A stretch of DNA of 64,000 nt from Rickettsiella endosymbiont of Xylota segnis. GTDB taxonomy: Bacteria > Pseudomonadota > Gammaproteobacteria > Diplorickettsiales > Diplorickettsiaceae. This document shows positions 54,035 through 64,000 of the stretch, one piece after another. The notes under the pieces are model-generated. The model made no database searches, was not told the DNA's origin, and was given only the letters and a program-made list of their open reading frames with translations. The stretch lies in contig NZ_OZ026451.1 in NCBI RefSeq assembly GCF_964019545.1, positions 496,001 to 560,000 of the forward strand, in the 5' to 3' direction. Position numbers and translations under genes: made by a program. The first letter of the stretch is position 1, and each line of letters starts with the position of its first letter.

Positions 54035-54800
54035 TTTGCAACAGAGTTTGCAAACCCATGTCATGGGTGAAGATGAGCAAATTTTAAACCAGTTAGTGAT
54101 GCCGGTTAGAGGCACGATACACGAGCGCTTAGCTGTCTATAGTAATGCTTATGATTGGCGCTTGATAGATGCTTTACATCAAGAATACGGATTGCTAGCT
54201 AAACTATTAGGTGATGAAGCCTTCTCCGAGCTGGCAGAAGCCTTTATCGATGCGTATCCATCACAATTTTATTCGATAGCAATGTTTAGTGAACCTTTAG
54301 CGCAATTTTTAGGCGAATATACCCCTTACTCTGAACAGCCCCATTTAAGTGAATTAGCAAAATTGATTAAAGCCTTAATTGTTAGTTTAGAAGCAGCTGA
54401 TGCTTCTTTCTTAAATTTTGAAGCTTTAACGAATATTGCAGAACAAAATTGGCCGTCTTTGTGTTTTAAATTTCATCCCTCGGTACAATATTTTTGCTTT
54501 AATTATAATAGCTACGCGATCTGGCAAGCCTTAGTCCAAGAAAAATCGGTACCGAACGTACAAATGACGAAGACTCATTGCGTGGTCTGGCGTAAAGAAT
54601 TACAGTCCTACGCAGTTGCTTTAACCGAGGTCGAAGCATTAGTATTAAACCTCCTACAACAAGGTTCTTGCTTTGCGGATGTCTGTGAAGCAGTTTATGA
54701 TAAAGGTTTTATGGTTGAATCCCAAGCAGCAAGCTTTGTGGCTAATTTATTAGCAACTTGGCTAAATAATCATTTATTTTCGGAGGTTAAACTCTCTTAA
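54018..54800 (+). CDS. DUF2063 protein (BufC-like partner of the MNIO)
   Basis: The product has 260 residues. The N-terminal helical domain (NLQQSLQTHVMG, then RLAVYSNAYDWRLIDALHQEYG) is the DUF2063 signature. The C-terminal half (about 150-250) resembles the region thought to recognise the precursor peptide in related systems. GGAAAG precedes the ATG, inside the MNIO gene (17-bp overlap), showing translational coupling. In bufferin-type loci this protein is needed together with the MNIO for cysteine modification. Its stop codon is immediately followed by the pyrG start. Confidence 0.88.
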   Translation: MSALANLQQSLQTHVMGEDEQILNQLVMPVRGTIHERLAVYSNAYDWRLIDALHQEYGLLAKLLGDEAFSELAEAFIDAYPSQFYSIAMFSEPLAQFLGEYTPYSEQPHLSELAKLIKALIVSLEAADASFLNFEALTNIAEQNWPSLCFKFHPSVQYFCFNYNSYAIWQALVQEKSVPNVQMTKTHCVVWRKELQSYAVALTEVEALVLNLLQQGSCFADVCEAVYDKGFMVESQAASFVANLLATWLNNHLFSEVKLS

Positions 54801-56465
<1,665 letters not shown>

Positions 56466-56480
56466 AATTTCTGGAAAAAA

Positions 56481-57377
56481 TTAAGGGCTAGAAATTGGTT
56501 TAGTACAGGATACGACACATCTAATGCCAAACGGGTATGAAATCCACTTTCCTAATATTAATTCCAAGTCCATAAGAGTAGAGAGTAATTTATTTTTACT
56601 GGTCTGACGAATTTCTTTTTCCACTAATTGACGTTGTTCAGCAACTGATCTTGACAGAAATCTCTTGTTCCAAAACTTAGCCAAGAAAAAAGCGGGATAA
56701 ATAAAAGTGCCTAAATGAGAACGATTGCTTACCTTAAAGCCTTGTTTTGTGATTAATTCGCAGAGCATTGAAAGTTTATATCGGCGAAAATGCATGCAGA
56801 TTTTATCATGCGTATCATACAAATGTGGACCTGCGGGTACTTCCAGAATAAGAACGCCATTAGGCTTCAAAATTCGGTAAATTTGTTTTAATGTAGAGAG
56901 ATCGTCTTCAATATGCTCTAAAACGTTTAATAGGACGATAGCATCTATGCAGTTATCAGGGAGAGGGCATTGCAATATGTCAAAGCGCAGCAATGGAATG
57001 GTAAGTTGCTTAGATAATTCTAAAAGTGGCTTATAAACTACATCAGCACCTATGAGCATAGCCTGAGGGAGCAATTGTTTTATTTTTTGTAACATATAGC
57101 CAGATGAACAACCTATTTCTAAAATGATAGGCATGGTTAATGGAACCAAGTTTTTTTTTAATTCAGAAAGCGTGTAATTTCGAGAAGCTTTATCGATAAA
57201 ATGATTATCTCCGGCAGTATTTTCGTGACATGAAGTTAAATCATCGTTCCAACCAGAATTATTAGTGCTGTAATGTAATATTTTAGTTCGTTCACTCCCA
57301 ATCTGAAAATCATGGCCGGTCCATAGTGGATAAGGACCATTTTGCATAAGTGGGGGCAATTGAAAGGGTAACTCCAT
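56481..57377 (-). CDS. Class I SAM-dependent methyltransferase
   Basis: The product has 298 residues. The SAM loop is ILEIGCSSGYMLQKI, followed by IGADVVYKP and IVLLNVLEHIEDD (motif IV) and ILKPNGVLILEVPAGPH, the pattern of UbiE/Methyltransf_11 proteins in polysaccharide clusters. AGGA lies 7 nt before the ATG. It is divergent from the Wzm/Wzt genes across 184 bp. The substrate is probably a glycan or polyprenyl-linked sugar, by neighbourhood only. Confidence 0.83.
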   Translation of the reverse strand: MELPFQLPPLMQNGPYPLWTGHDFQIGSERTKILHYSTNNSGWNDDLTSCHENTAGDNHFIDKASRNYTLSELKKNLVPLTMPIILEIGCSSGYMLQKIKQLLPQAMLIGADVVYKPLLELSKQLTIPLLRFDILQCPLPDNCIDAIVLLNVLEHIEDDLSTLKQIYRILKPNGVLILEVPAGPHLYDTHDKICMHFRRYKLSMLCELITKQGFKVSNRSHLGTFIYPAFFLAKFWNKRFLSRSVAEQRQLVEKEIRQTSKNKLLSTLMDLELILGKWISYPFGIRCVVSCTKPISSP

Positions 57378-57561
57378 CGTTTATTCCTTTATAGATAGAT
57401 AACTTGAGTGACAAGTTTTAGCATTTTACAGAAAAAAATTTTCCTTAAATAAAGCCATGAAATGGAAACAATTTTCAAGACAACAGCAGTTGACGGGTTA
57501 TGTTGAGCTGAGTATATTCGTGGTTTAAAATTTTTATATTAAAAAATATAATAGCAGAATT

Positions 57562-58371
57562 ATGGCTAAATCCACATTTTATGAAAAATATCATCTTGCT
57601 TGGGAGGATATTTCAGATGGATTGAAATCTTGGCGAATTTGGCTATTACTTGCTTGGCATGAGGTGAAACTTCGCTATCGCCGTTCTACACTGGGCCCGT
57701 TCTGGATTACCATCAGCATGGCGATCACTATCTATACCATGGGTGTACTCTATGGCCACTTATTTAAGATTGATTTAGCGTTATATTATCCTTTTCTGGC
57801 AACAGGTATTTTAGGTTGGAATTTGATTTCATTGATTGTTAATGATGCAACGATGACCTTTGTCAATGCTGATCAATTTATAAAACAAATGAAACAACCC
57901 TACTCATTTTTTATGTTTCAATCTGTGACGCGAAATTTTATTATATTTTTCCATAACATTTTAGTATTAATTCCATTGATATTTTTTTTTCACCTTAAAA
58001 TTAATATTAATACATTGTTTATATTTATTAGTTTATTGATACTTTGGATCAATGCAATTTCATATAGTACTATACTTGCGCTTTTAGGCACGCGATTTCG
58101 AGATATACCCATATTAGTAGCCAGTTTAATACAAATAGTATTTTTCATGACTCCCATCATGTGGTCGCCAAGTATTTTACCTGTTCGCTATCACTATATT
58201 ATTGACTTAAATCCTTTTGCACAATTTATGGAATTATTTAGAAACCCTTTGTTAGGCACGTTGCCCTCACACTATACATTAGTTACGACCTTAACGTTGA
58301 CTATATTAGGTGTTTTTTCTGCATTTATAATATTTAGCCGCTACCGCCCCAGAATTGCCTATTGGTTATAA
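57562..58371 (+). CDS. wzm: ABC-2 type polysaccharide exporter permease (Wzm-like)
   Basis: The product has 269 residues and six transmembrane helices. The N-terminal cytoplasmic start has EVKLRYRRSTLGPFWITIS, the diagnostic Wzm/KpsM/TagG segment; helices follow to ILFSRYRPRIAYWL at the C-terminus. With the ATPase next door it forms a two-subunit exporter for undecaprenyl-linked O-antigen or teichoic-acid-like glycans. The ATG has only a weak GCAG upstream. Its end overlaps the upstream region of the ATPase gene. Confidence 0.9.
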   Translation: MAKSTFYEKYHLAWEDISDGLKSWRIWLLLAWHEVKLRYRRSTLGPFWITISMAITIYTMGVLYGHLFKIDLALYYPFLATGILGWNLISLIVNDATMTFVNADQFIKQMKQPYSFFMFQSVTRNFIIFFHNILVLIPLIFFFHLKININTLFIFISLLILWINAISYSTILALLGTRFRDIPILVASLIQIVFFMTPIMWSPSILPVRYHYIIDLNPFAQFMELFRNPLLGTLPSHYTLVTTLTLTILGVFSAFIIFSRYRPRIAYWL

Positions 58372-58384
58372 TGAGTATATTTCC

Positions 58385-59131
58385 ATGGCATTAATAAAGC
58401 TTGATTCCTTAACAATTGATTTTCCTATCTATCATTTAAATGCGCGTTCAATTCGAAAGCAGTTTCTACGCCTAACAGGGGGTGCTTTGCGTAAGGAAAC
58501 AGCACATACGGTTATTGTTAAGGCTTTAGATGATATTACCTTCACTTTAGAGCACGGTGATCGAGTGGGTCTTATTGGCCATAATGGTGCAGGAAAAAGT
58601 ACTTTATTACGTGTGCTGGCTAAAATTTATGAACCTAATCAAGGAAGCATAAACATTCAAGGTAGAGTATCTCCGCTTTTGAACGTCATGTTAGGTATTA
58701 ATCCTGAATCAACTGGTTATGAAAATATCTTAGTAAGAGGTCTTTTGCTAGGTCTTAGTCGAGAAGAAATTCAAGCCAAGATGCAGGAAATTGCTGATTT
58801 TACCGAATTAGGTGATTATTTGTCTGTGCCTATCCGCACTTATTCAGCAGGTATGCAATTACGCTTAGCTTTCGCTGTAGCTACATGTATAAAACCAGAT
58901 ATTTTGTTGATGGATGAGATGATAGAGGCTGGAGATGCAACTTTCAAGAAAAAAGCAGAAGGACGATTGGCTGAGTTCATTGAACAATCCAGTATTATGG
59001 TGCTGGCTTCACATAGTAATGAAACTATTCAAAGGCTTTGCAATAAGGTTGTGATCTTAGAAAAAGGAAAACTTAAATATTTTGGCTCCATGAAAGAAGG
59101 ATTTGAAAAATATATGGCTATCAATAATTAA
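58385..59131 (+). CDS. wzt: ABC-type polysaccharide exporter ATPase (Wzt-like)
   Basis: The product has 248 residues from ATG 58385 with GAG upstream; a TTG at 58355 inside wzm is not favoured. Walker A is GHNGAGKSTLL, the signature is YSAGMQLRLAFAVA and Walker B is DILLMDEMIEAGD, the usual Wzt/TagH form with Ser-Ala-Gly-Met. The extra C-terminal carbohydrate-binding domain found in some Wzt proteins is absent, so chain-length selection by that domain is not expected. Confidence 0.92.
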   Translation: MALIKLDSLTIDFPIYHLNARSIRKQFLRLTGGALRKETAHTVIVKALDDITFTLEHGDRVGLIGHNGAGKSTLLRVLAKIYEPNQGSINIQGRVSPLLNVMLGINPESTGYENILVRGLLLGLSREEIQAKMQEIADFTELGDYLSVPIRTYSAGMQLRLAFAVATCIKPDILLMDEMIEAGDATFKKKAEGRLAEFIEQSSIMVLASHSNETIQRLCNKVVILEKGKLKYFGSMKEGFEKYMAINN

Positions 59132-59192
59132 TTAAAGAATAATTAGGTTATTTTCAGTAATTTTTATAATTTAAATTAATGGATTTATTTAA

Positions 59193-61148
59193 GTGGGTAA
59201 AAAAGTACTTTATTTCGTAGAATATACTTGGCTTTTAATTTTACTAATACTAGTTAGTTTGTATTATTTAAGTCAATCCAACATAATATCAGTTTTTAAT
59301 TCAGATGTAATACTTTTACCGAGCTTATTCAAAGATTTGCTAGTAAATAATAATCACTATAGAGATTGGTTTCTTAGCCCAGCGCCTCATTTATTTCCAG
59401 ATGCTTTTTTGTTTTTTTTTATTGTATTACTTACTAAAAACATTTACTTCGAGTTTCTTATTTTTAAATGGATTAGAATAGTATTAATATATTGTATAGT
59501 AAAATATTTATATAGGCATTTTTTCACAAGAAAAATGGCAATTGTTTTTTCTTTATTGGTGACAAGTCTTTTAGTTATTTTAAGTCTTCGAGAGTTTCTA
59601 GCCTATAATACCTTTTTAATACCATCAGCACATGAATCGGAATTCATAATAGGACTACTACTCTTAACAATAACAATAAATTTAGTGCATAATACAAAAG
59701 CTAATGGTAATTTCAAAGTTTTGTGTAGTATTTTTGTTATTTTAATTTTTGCATGTAGCGCTTCTGATTTATTATTTATTGTTCAGTTTTCAATACCACT
59801 TACTCTTGCTTTTATAATACTCTATGTAAAAAAAAGGATAGAACTAAAAGAATTAGTAACTTTATCTAGCTTGTGCCTTATACCTACTATGTTAGGAAAT
59901 TTTTTATCTAATTATATGGTACCACATCAAGTATTATTTAATTATTTAGATAATCCATCAATAAAAAATATTTCTGGTAAAACAATAATTTTTCAACTTT
60001 TAGAATTAATAAAAGTATTTAAATCGATATTTATTCACCTTCCATGGTATATTTTCATCTTATTTTATTCAAGTATAATATCTATTTTCCTAGTAGGAAT
60101 ATTAAAAAAAGTACATAAAAATAATATAAATCAAAAAACATTTTTTATAAGTACTTTTATATGTTCTTGTATAGTAACTAATATTTTAGCGCTTTTAATG
60201 TTAATTCATGGAGTGGCTGATAGATATTTATTACCTCTTTATTACTTCCCATGTTTGCTATTTTTTCTTCCACTCTCTATTTTTGAAACAAAATTAATAT
60301 TAAAAAAAATATTTACAGCAATATTTTTAATAACGTTACTTTATTGCTTGATAAAAATAACGCCAGCATTTTTTAAGCAAAATTTACAACCAAAATTTAG
60401 TTATTATCCTACAGAAATAAGTTGCATTGATCGAGTTCTACCAGCTAATGCACATGGGATAGCGGAATATTGGGATGCTAATGTTTTATCATTATTAAGT
60501 AAAAAAAATATTACCGTAGTGCCCGTATCAGTATTTTTAGAACCAACGTATTGGGAAATTAACAGTACAATACTAGCCAAACCGAGTAATTTTGTAATAC
60601 TTTCGCATATCAATCCAATTTTTGATTTAATTCCAAATATAGTGTACGCAACCTATGGAGCTCCAGAAAAAATCAGCCAATGTGGAAACAAACAGATACT
60701 TATTTATCCTGAAGACTCATTAAGGCCAATAAAAAAACCTCTTTTTATGCATTCCGGAGACTCATATAATTGGCCGGCAATTTTATTACCCAGCTTAATT
60801 CCAAATTCAAAAAAAGAAAATAAACGCATTGCACAACCAAATGATTTAAGAACTTTTATAAGTTACGGACCTTATATCATTTTACCTGAAGGAAAGTATC
60901 ACTTTTATATTCATTATAAAAGCGACGCTTCTCCAAAAACAAGAATTGCTTTTTATGATGTATATAGTAATACCATTGGCGAAATCACTAAAAGCTTTAT
61001 TTATGGATCAAAAGGTAAACTTAATGATATAAGTGGAAAATTTAAAGTCAATAAATCACAAAACAATAAAGATAAATTTGAAATTAGAGTCTTTTTTCTA
61101 GGGGGTGCAACATTTGAGCTTGAAAATATTACTTTAGTCAGAAGTTAA
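59193..61148 (+). CDS. Polytopic membrane protein with C-terminal beta-domain (paralogue 1, intact)
   Basis: The product has 651 residues from GTG 59193 with GGAT about 9 nt upstream; an ATG at 59179 is out of frame. About ten transmembrane helices fill residues 10-390. A first-loop motif SVFNSDVILLPSLFKDLL, with an Asp often found in GT-C enzymes, and HLFPDAFLFFF are shared with the next gene. The rest is periplasmic and ends in a beta-rich domain beginning SYGPYIILPEGKYHFYIHY. A role as a lipid-linked-sugar-dependent glycosyltransferase is likely from topology and location after wzm/wzt, but no catalytic proof is available. Confidence 0.7.
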   Translation: MGKKVLYFVEYTWLLILLILVSLYYLSQSNIISVFNSDVILLPSLFKDLLVNNNHYRDWFLSPAPHLFPDAFLFFFIVLLTKNIYFEFLIFKWIRIVLIYCIVKYLYRHFFTRKMAIVFSLLVTSLLVILSLREFLAYNTFLIPSAHESEFIIGLLLLTITINLVHNTKANGNFKVLCSIFVILIFACSASDLLFIVQFSIPLTLAFIILYVKKRIELKELVTLSSLCLIPTMLGNFLSNYMVPHQVLFNYLDNPSIKNISGKTIIFQLLELIKVFKSIFIHLPWYIFILFYSSIISIFLVGILKKVHKNNINQKTFFISTFICSCIVTNILALLMLIHGVADRYLLPLYYFPCLLFFLPLSIFETKLILKKIFTAIFLITLLYCLIKITPAFFKQNLQPKFSYYPTEISCIDRVLPANAHGIAEYWDANVLSLLSKKNITVVPVSVFLEPTYWEINSTILAKPSNFVILSHINPIFDLIPNIVYATYGAPEKISQCGNKQILIYPEDSLRPIKKPLFMHSGDSYNWPAILLPSLIPNSKKENKRIAQPNDLRTFISYGPYIILPEGKYHFYIHYKSDASPKTRIAFYDVYSNTIGEITKSFIYGSKGKLNDISGKFKVNKSQNNKDKFEIRVFFLGGATFELENITLVRS

Positions 61149-61208
61149 CTGTAAAAAAGCCTTTAGAAAATTTTTACAAACGACAATTTTAAAAAAGGGA
61201 CAATTTAA

Positions 61209-63193
61209 ATGAGTAATAAAAAATATTATTGGCTGTTAGAGCTAACGGCAATATTAATCATAATTAGTGCAACAACTATTTTTTATTTAAACCAAAATTG
61301 GATAGGTTTGGTTTTTAACTCAGATATACTTTTTATTCCTGATATGTTTAATGATTTAGATCACGGTGGAATTATTAAGGATTGGATAATAGCCACTACA
61401 GGTATGTTTTTTCCAGATTGGCTAATATATTATATCGCCTATTTTTTTACTAAAAAAGTGTATTTTCAATTTCTAATAATCGCCTGTTTAAATACATTTC
61501 TATTATATTTAATGATAAGGCTTATTTATAGTCAATATTTTAAACAACAAGACACTTTAATTTTTTCGATAAGCTCTATAGTAATTTTTTTATTTTTTTC
61601 CTTTAACGTGCAGGAACCATATGTATTCTTGATGGTGCTAGGACAATATATGGGTGGATTTATTGTAGGTATGTTTTATATTTATCTACAAATAAAAATT
61701 ATAAATAACAATAAATATAATAGTACAATTATGTTTTTAATTCTAACGAATTGTATCTCATTAATAATGGGAATGTCAGATGTGCTTTTTTTAATACAAT
61801 TCCTGATGCCAATTTTAGTAGCATACCTATTCCTATATTTAAACAAAAAATCAAGTACAAAAAAAGTCTTTTTGTTTTCGATCGTTCCAATTTTATTTTT
61901 TATTTGTGGATTTTTATTTATTAATAAAGTAATAACCAACTCTAAAATATGGGACTTAATAACGTTGTCGCAAACTAGCAATGTTTCTTATAACTTTATT
62001 AAACATAAACTTCTCTATTTTAAAGCAAGCTGGCGAGTTTTTAGCCAATATTCAATCATAACCTGTATGTATGTGTTTTTTTATTCTGTAATTACATTCA
62101 TTATAATTAAAATTATTTTTATAAGACAAAAAATTGAAGAAAAATTTTTTTTTAACGTTGAAAAAAATATATTTTTGACTGTTATAATTTTTTTTAGTGT
62201 AGCAATAAATATCGTTAGTTTCATTGTATTGGATAAAGATTTAGCCGTCAGGCATTTAGAACCCTTTTTCTACTTTCCAATCGTGACATTTTTTTTTATT
62301 GCTTTATTGTTTAAAAAAAATATAAATGCATTTATTTTTTTTAAAACACTTGCTTTTTTGTACATAATATTAAGTATAATTTATTTAATTACAGAGCGTA
62401 AAAAAATCGTAATTAAAAAAGACTTTTATCCGTATGAAGTTGCCTGCATTGATAAAGCGTTAAAAAACCAAGGTCATTATGGTGTCGCTAATTATTGGAC
62501 AGCTAGACCATTTACTATGTTTAGTCGCCAGAAAATTTATATCACGTCTGTTTTTAACAATTTAGCTCCTTTTAGTATTGCAAGCAATTTAAAGCTAATA
62601 AATAGTAAAAATGCTTACAGTTTTGTTATTATGAACGTAACTTCTATGATACCCACTCCCAACGCAATTGAGTTAAATGAAACTGATATTATTAATATAA
62701 ATGGAACTCCACAAAAAAAAATAATTTGTGGATCTAAAAAAATACTTGTTTATAAAGATAATAGTTTTAAAATACCTGTTTTAAAAATTAAAGGTGATTC
62801 ATTTTATTGGCCTGCGTATTTACTTCCTACCCAATTTTCAAATAGTTCTCCTGCAGAATCCATAGAACGTTTTGTTAAATCAAGAGATGGACAAGGATTT
62901 GTTAGTTTTGGACCTTATGTAACTTTACTACGCCGGGTAAATATCAAGTTCACATTGTCTACAAGAGTAATTTACCTACTCATAAAAAGATTGGGTTTTG
63001 TGATATTTCGTCAGGTCTAGGAAATTCAGTTAGTAAGAATTTTGATTTAATGGCAACTAATAATACATATCGAACATTTAGTCAAAACTTTGTAGTTCCT
63101 AAAGAATTAGATAATAATATTTACGAAATTAGATTTTACACTAATGGAACTTCTAACATCTATCTACGGGGAATAAGCTTAAATAAATTGTAA
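61209..63193 (+). pseudogene. Polytopic membrane protein (paralogue 2), frameshifted in the C-terminal domain
   Basis: The start ATG 61209 has GGGA 8 nt upstream. The first frame runs to a stop at 63018-63020 (603 residues) and matches paralogue 1 to the phrase SFGPYVTLL (residues about 566-574). After 62931 the match continues one frame over: PGKYQVHIVYKSN and onward to a stop at 63191-63193, ending GISLNKL, aligned with GISLV-like ITLVRS of paralogue 1. A single missing C near 62931 (CTACGCC for CTACCGCC) restores LPPGKYQ. Whether the truncated protein still works is unknown; the membrane part is intact. Confidence 0.82.
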
Positions 63194-63223
63194 AATAATT
63201 TAAAAGTTAGATAGCTATTTATG

Positions 63224-64000
63224 CTAACTTTGAAGCTTACGAAGGGTTTCCATAGTTTTTGAAAGTGCATTAACAATCTCTAATTGATTGAAGCCAGCAA
63301 TTAAATTAAAATATTTTGAGGTTGTTGTTAGATGTTCATGAGCAATATGATAAAAATTGTTTCTGCAGGTAAAATCTAAAAAATTCGGGTATTCTATTGC
63401 ATAGATATATGGAAATATATTACGTAATCTTTCCTGAAATTCAGGCAAACTTATTCTGTGAAAAACATTTAAACACCAATGGTTCATTTCTAGTAAAACT
63501 GTGGGTTTAAATTTTTTTAAGGTTTTTAATCCACCCTCAAGGGCATGCACTTCATAGCCTTCAAGATCCATTTTAATAAAATCTAGTTTATTAAAATTAA
63601 AATCTTCAAAAACTTCATCTAATAAATTAACTTTTACATGGTATGTAAAATGTTTATCATCCGCTTGATATTGATCCGAAATAAAAGCTCCTGCTAAAAA
63701 ATCTTGAGTTGCTTGCATAGTTATTTCAGCATTCTTATTCCCTACGGCAAACTGGTGTAGAGAAATATTCTTTTTATTTGTTCTGCTAATATTTTGTTTT
63801 AAAAAATTAAAAGTAGGTTCTAAAGGTTCAATAGCAGCAATTTTCCCATCAGTGCAAATATCAGCTAAAGCAATAGCAGTAAAACCTATATTAGCTCCAA
63901 GATCTAGAACATATGAATTTGTTTTGCAAAAATTCTGGAAAATAGCCAAAGTTATTGCATCAAAATCTTCAGGTGCACCACTTAAGTATTTTTTGTCACC
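63224..64000 (-). CDS. FkbM family methyltransferase (5' end outside window)
   Basis: About 258 codons are visible; the frame stays open to the right edge, so the true start is beyond 64000 (a TTG at 63949 inside the frame is not the start). The SAM motif YVLDLGANIGFTA, EPLEPTFNFLKQNI, the FkbM-typical KLDFIKMDLEGYEVHALEG and VLLEMNHWCL are all present. FkbM enzymes O-methylate sugars or polyketides; here a surface-glycan sugar is likely from context. It is convergent with the polytopic paralogue across 30 bp. Confidence 0.9.
   Translation of the reverse strand, partial: GDKKYLSGAPEDFDAITLAIFQNFCKTNSYVLDLGANIGFTAIALADICTDGKIAAIEPLEPTFNFLKQNISRTNKKNISLHQFAVGNKNAEITMQATQDFLAGAFISDQYQADDKHFTYHVKVNLLDEVFEDFNFNKLDFIKMDLEGYEVHALEGGLKTLKKFKPTVLLEMNHWCLNVFHRISLPEFQERLRNIFPYIYAIEYPNFLDFTCRNNFYHIAHEHLTTTSKYFNLIAGFNQLEIVNALSKTMETLRKLQS

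Overview
The window looks like chromosomal DNA from an AT-rich, host-associated gammaproteobacterium, most likely of the order Legionellales (Coxiellaceae, Rickettsiella/Diplorickettsia-like). This rests on three things: gammaproteobacterial core-gene order (gatCAB divergent from mreBCD; miaB-ybeZ-ybeY-corC; yhdP next to tldD), a set of large effector-like proteins of unknown family with eukaryote-like features, and recent gene decay typical of an intracellular lifestyle. The exact genus is inference. No rRNA, tRNA, CRISPR array, transposase or prophage was recognised.

Layout. 1-3951: smc (cut by the left edge, minus strand), a small glycine-zipper lipoprotein and dut. 4400-14526: an accessory island of lineage-specific genes. 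It holds a hydrophobic protein with a C-terminal tyrosine motif, two tandem paralogues that join glutaredoxin-like domains to a shared C-terminal module (the larger also has an HExxH zincin-like region), two proteins sharing a helical-repeat module, a DJ-1/PfpI protein, and a PmrA-box-like site. 14512-22830: a tightly packed minus-strand run gatC-gatA-gatB-miaB-ybeZ-ybeY-corC-gabD. 23055-25484: mreBCD, with mreC apparently starting at a rare ATT codon. 25591-26807: a peptidoglycan amidase gene broken by a 5-bp tandem duplication. 26860-27891: a gene-poor stretch with paired palindromes, then two small unknown ORFs.

28047-63949 is mainly envelope polysaccharide biology. It begins with a heptosyltransferase, a WaaE-like glycosyltransferase, an O-antigen ligase and another family 2 glycosyltransferase. 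yhdP, an unknown gene, tldD and msbA follow. A long co-directional cluster (39562-52655) encodes a polytopic membrane protein, a GtrB-like transferase, a nucleotide-sugar epimerase, a nucleotide-sugar dehydrogenase-like protein lacking the catalytic cysteine, an SDR, a Gfo/Idh oxidoreductase, a heptose-phosphate kinase and a nucleotidyltransferase, two paralogous methyltransferases, a sedoheptulose-7-phosphate isomerase, a transaldolase and WecA. Together these suggest synthesis of an NDP-activated, modified heptose from a transaldolase-supplied C7 sugar, and its incorporation into surface glycan. A Wzm/Wzt ABC exporter and two polytopic paralogues (one frameshifted) follow, then an FkbM methyltransferase cut by the right edge.

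The most exciting element is at 52824-54800: a short lipoprotein with nine further cysteines, mostly spaced every four residues, then a DUF692 (MNIO) enzyme and its DUF2063 partner, abutting pyrG. This is the layout of a ribosomally made, post-translationally modified peptide system (bufferin-like). However, the candidate precursor is a lipoprotein, its cysteine pattern does not contain the EGKCG motif of known MNIO substrates, and a strong terminator separates precursor from enzymes.
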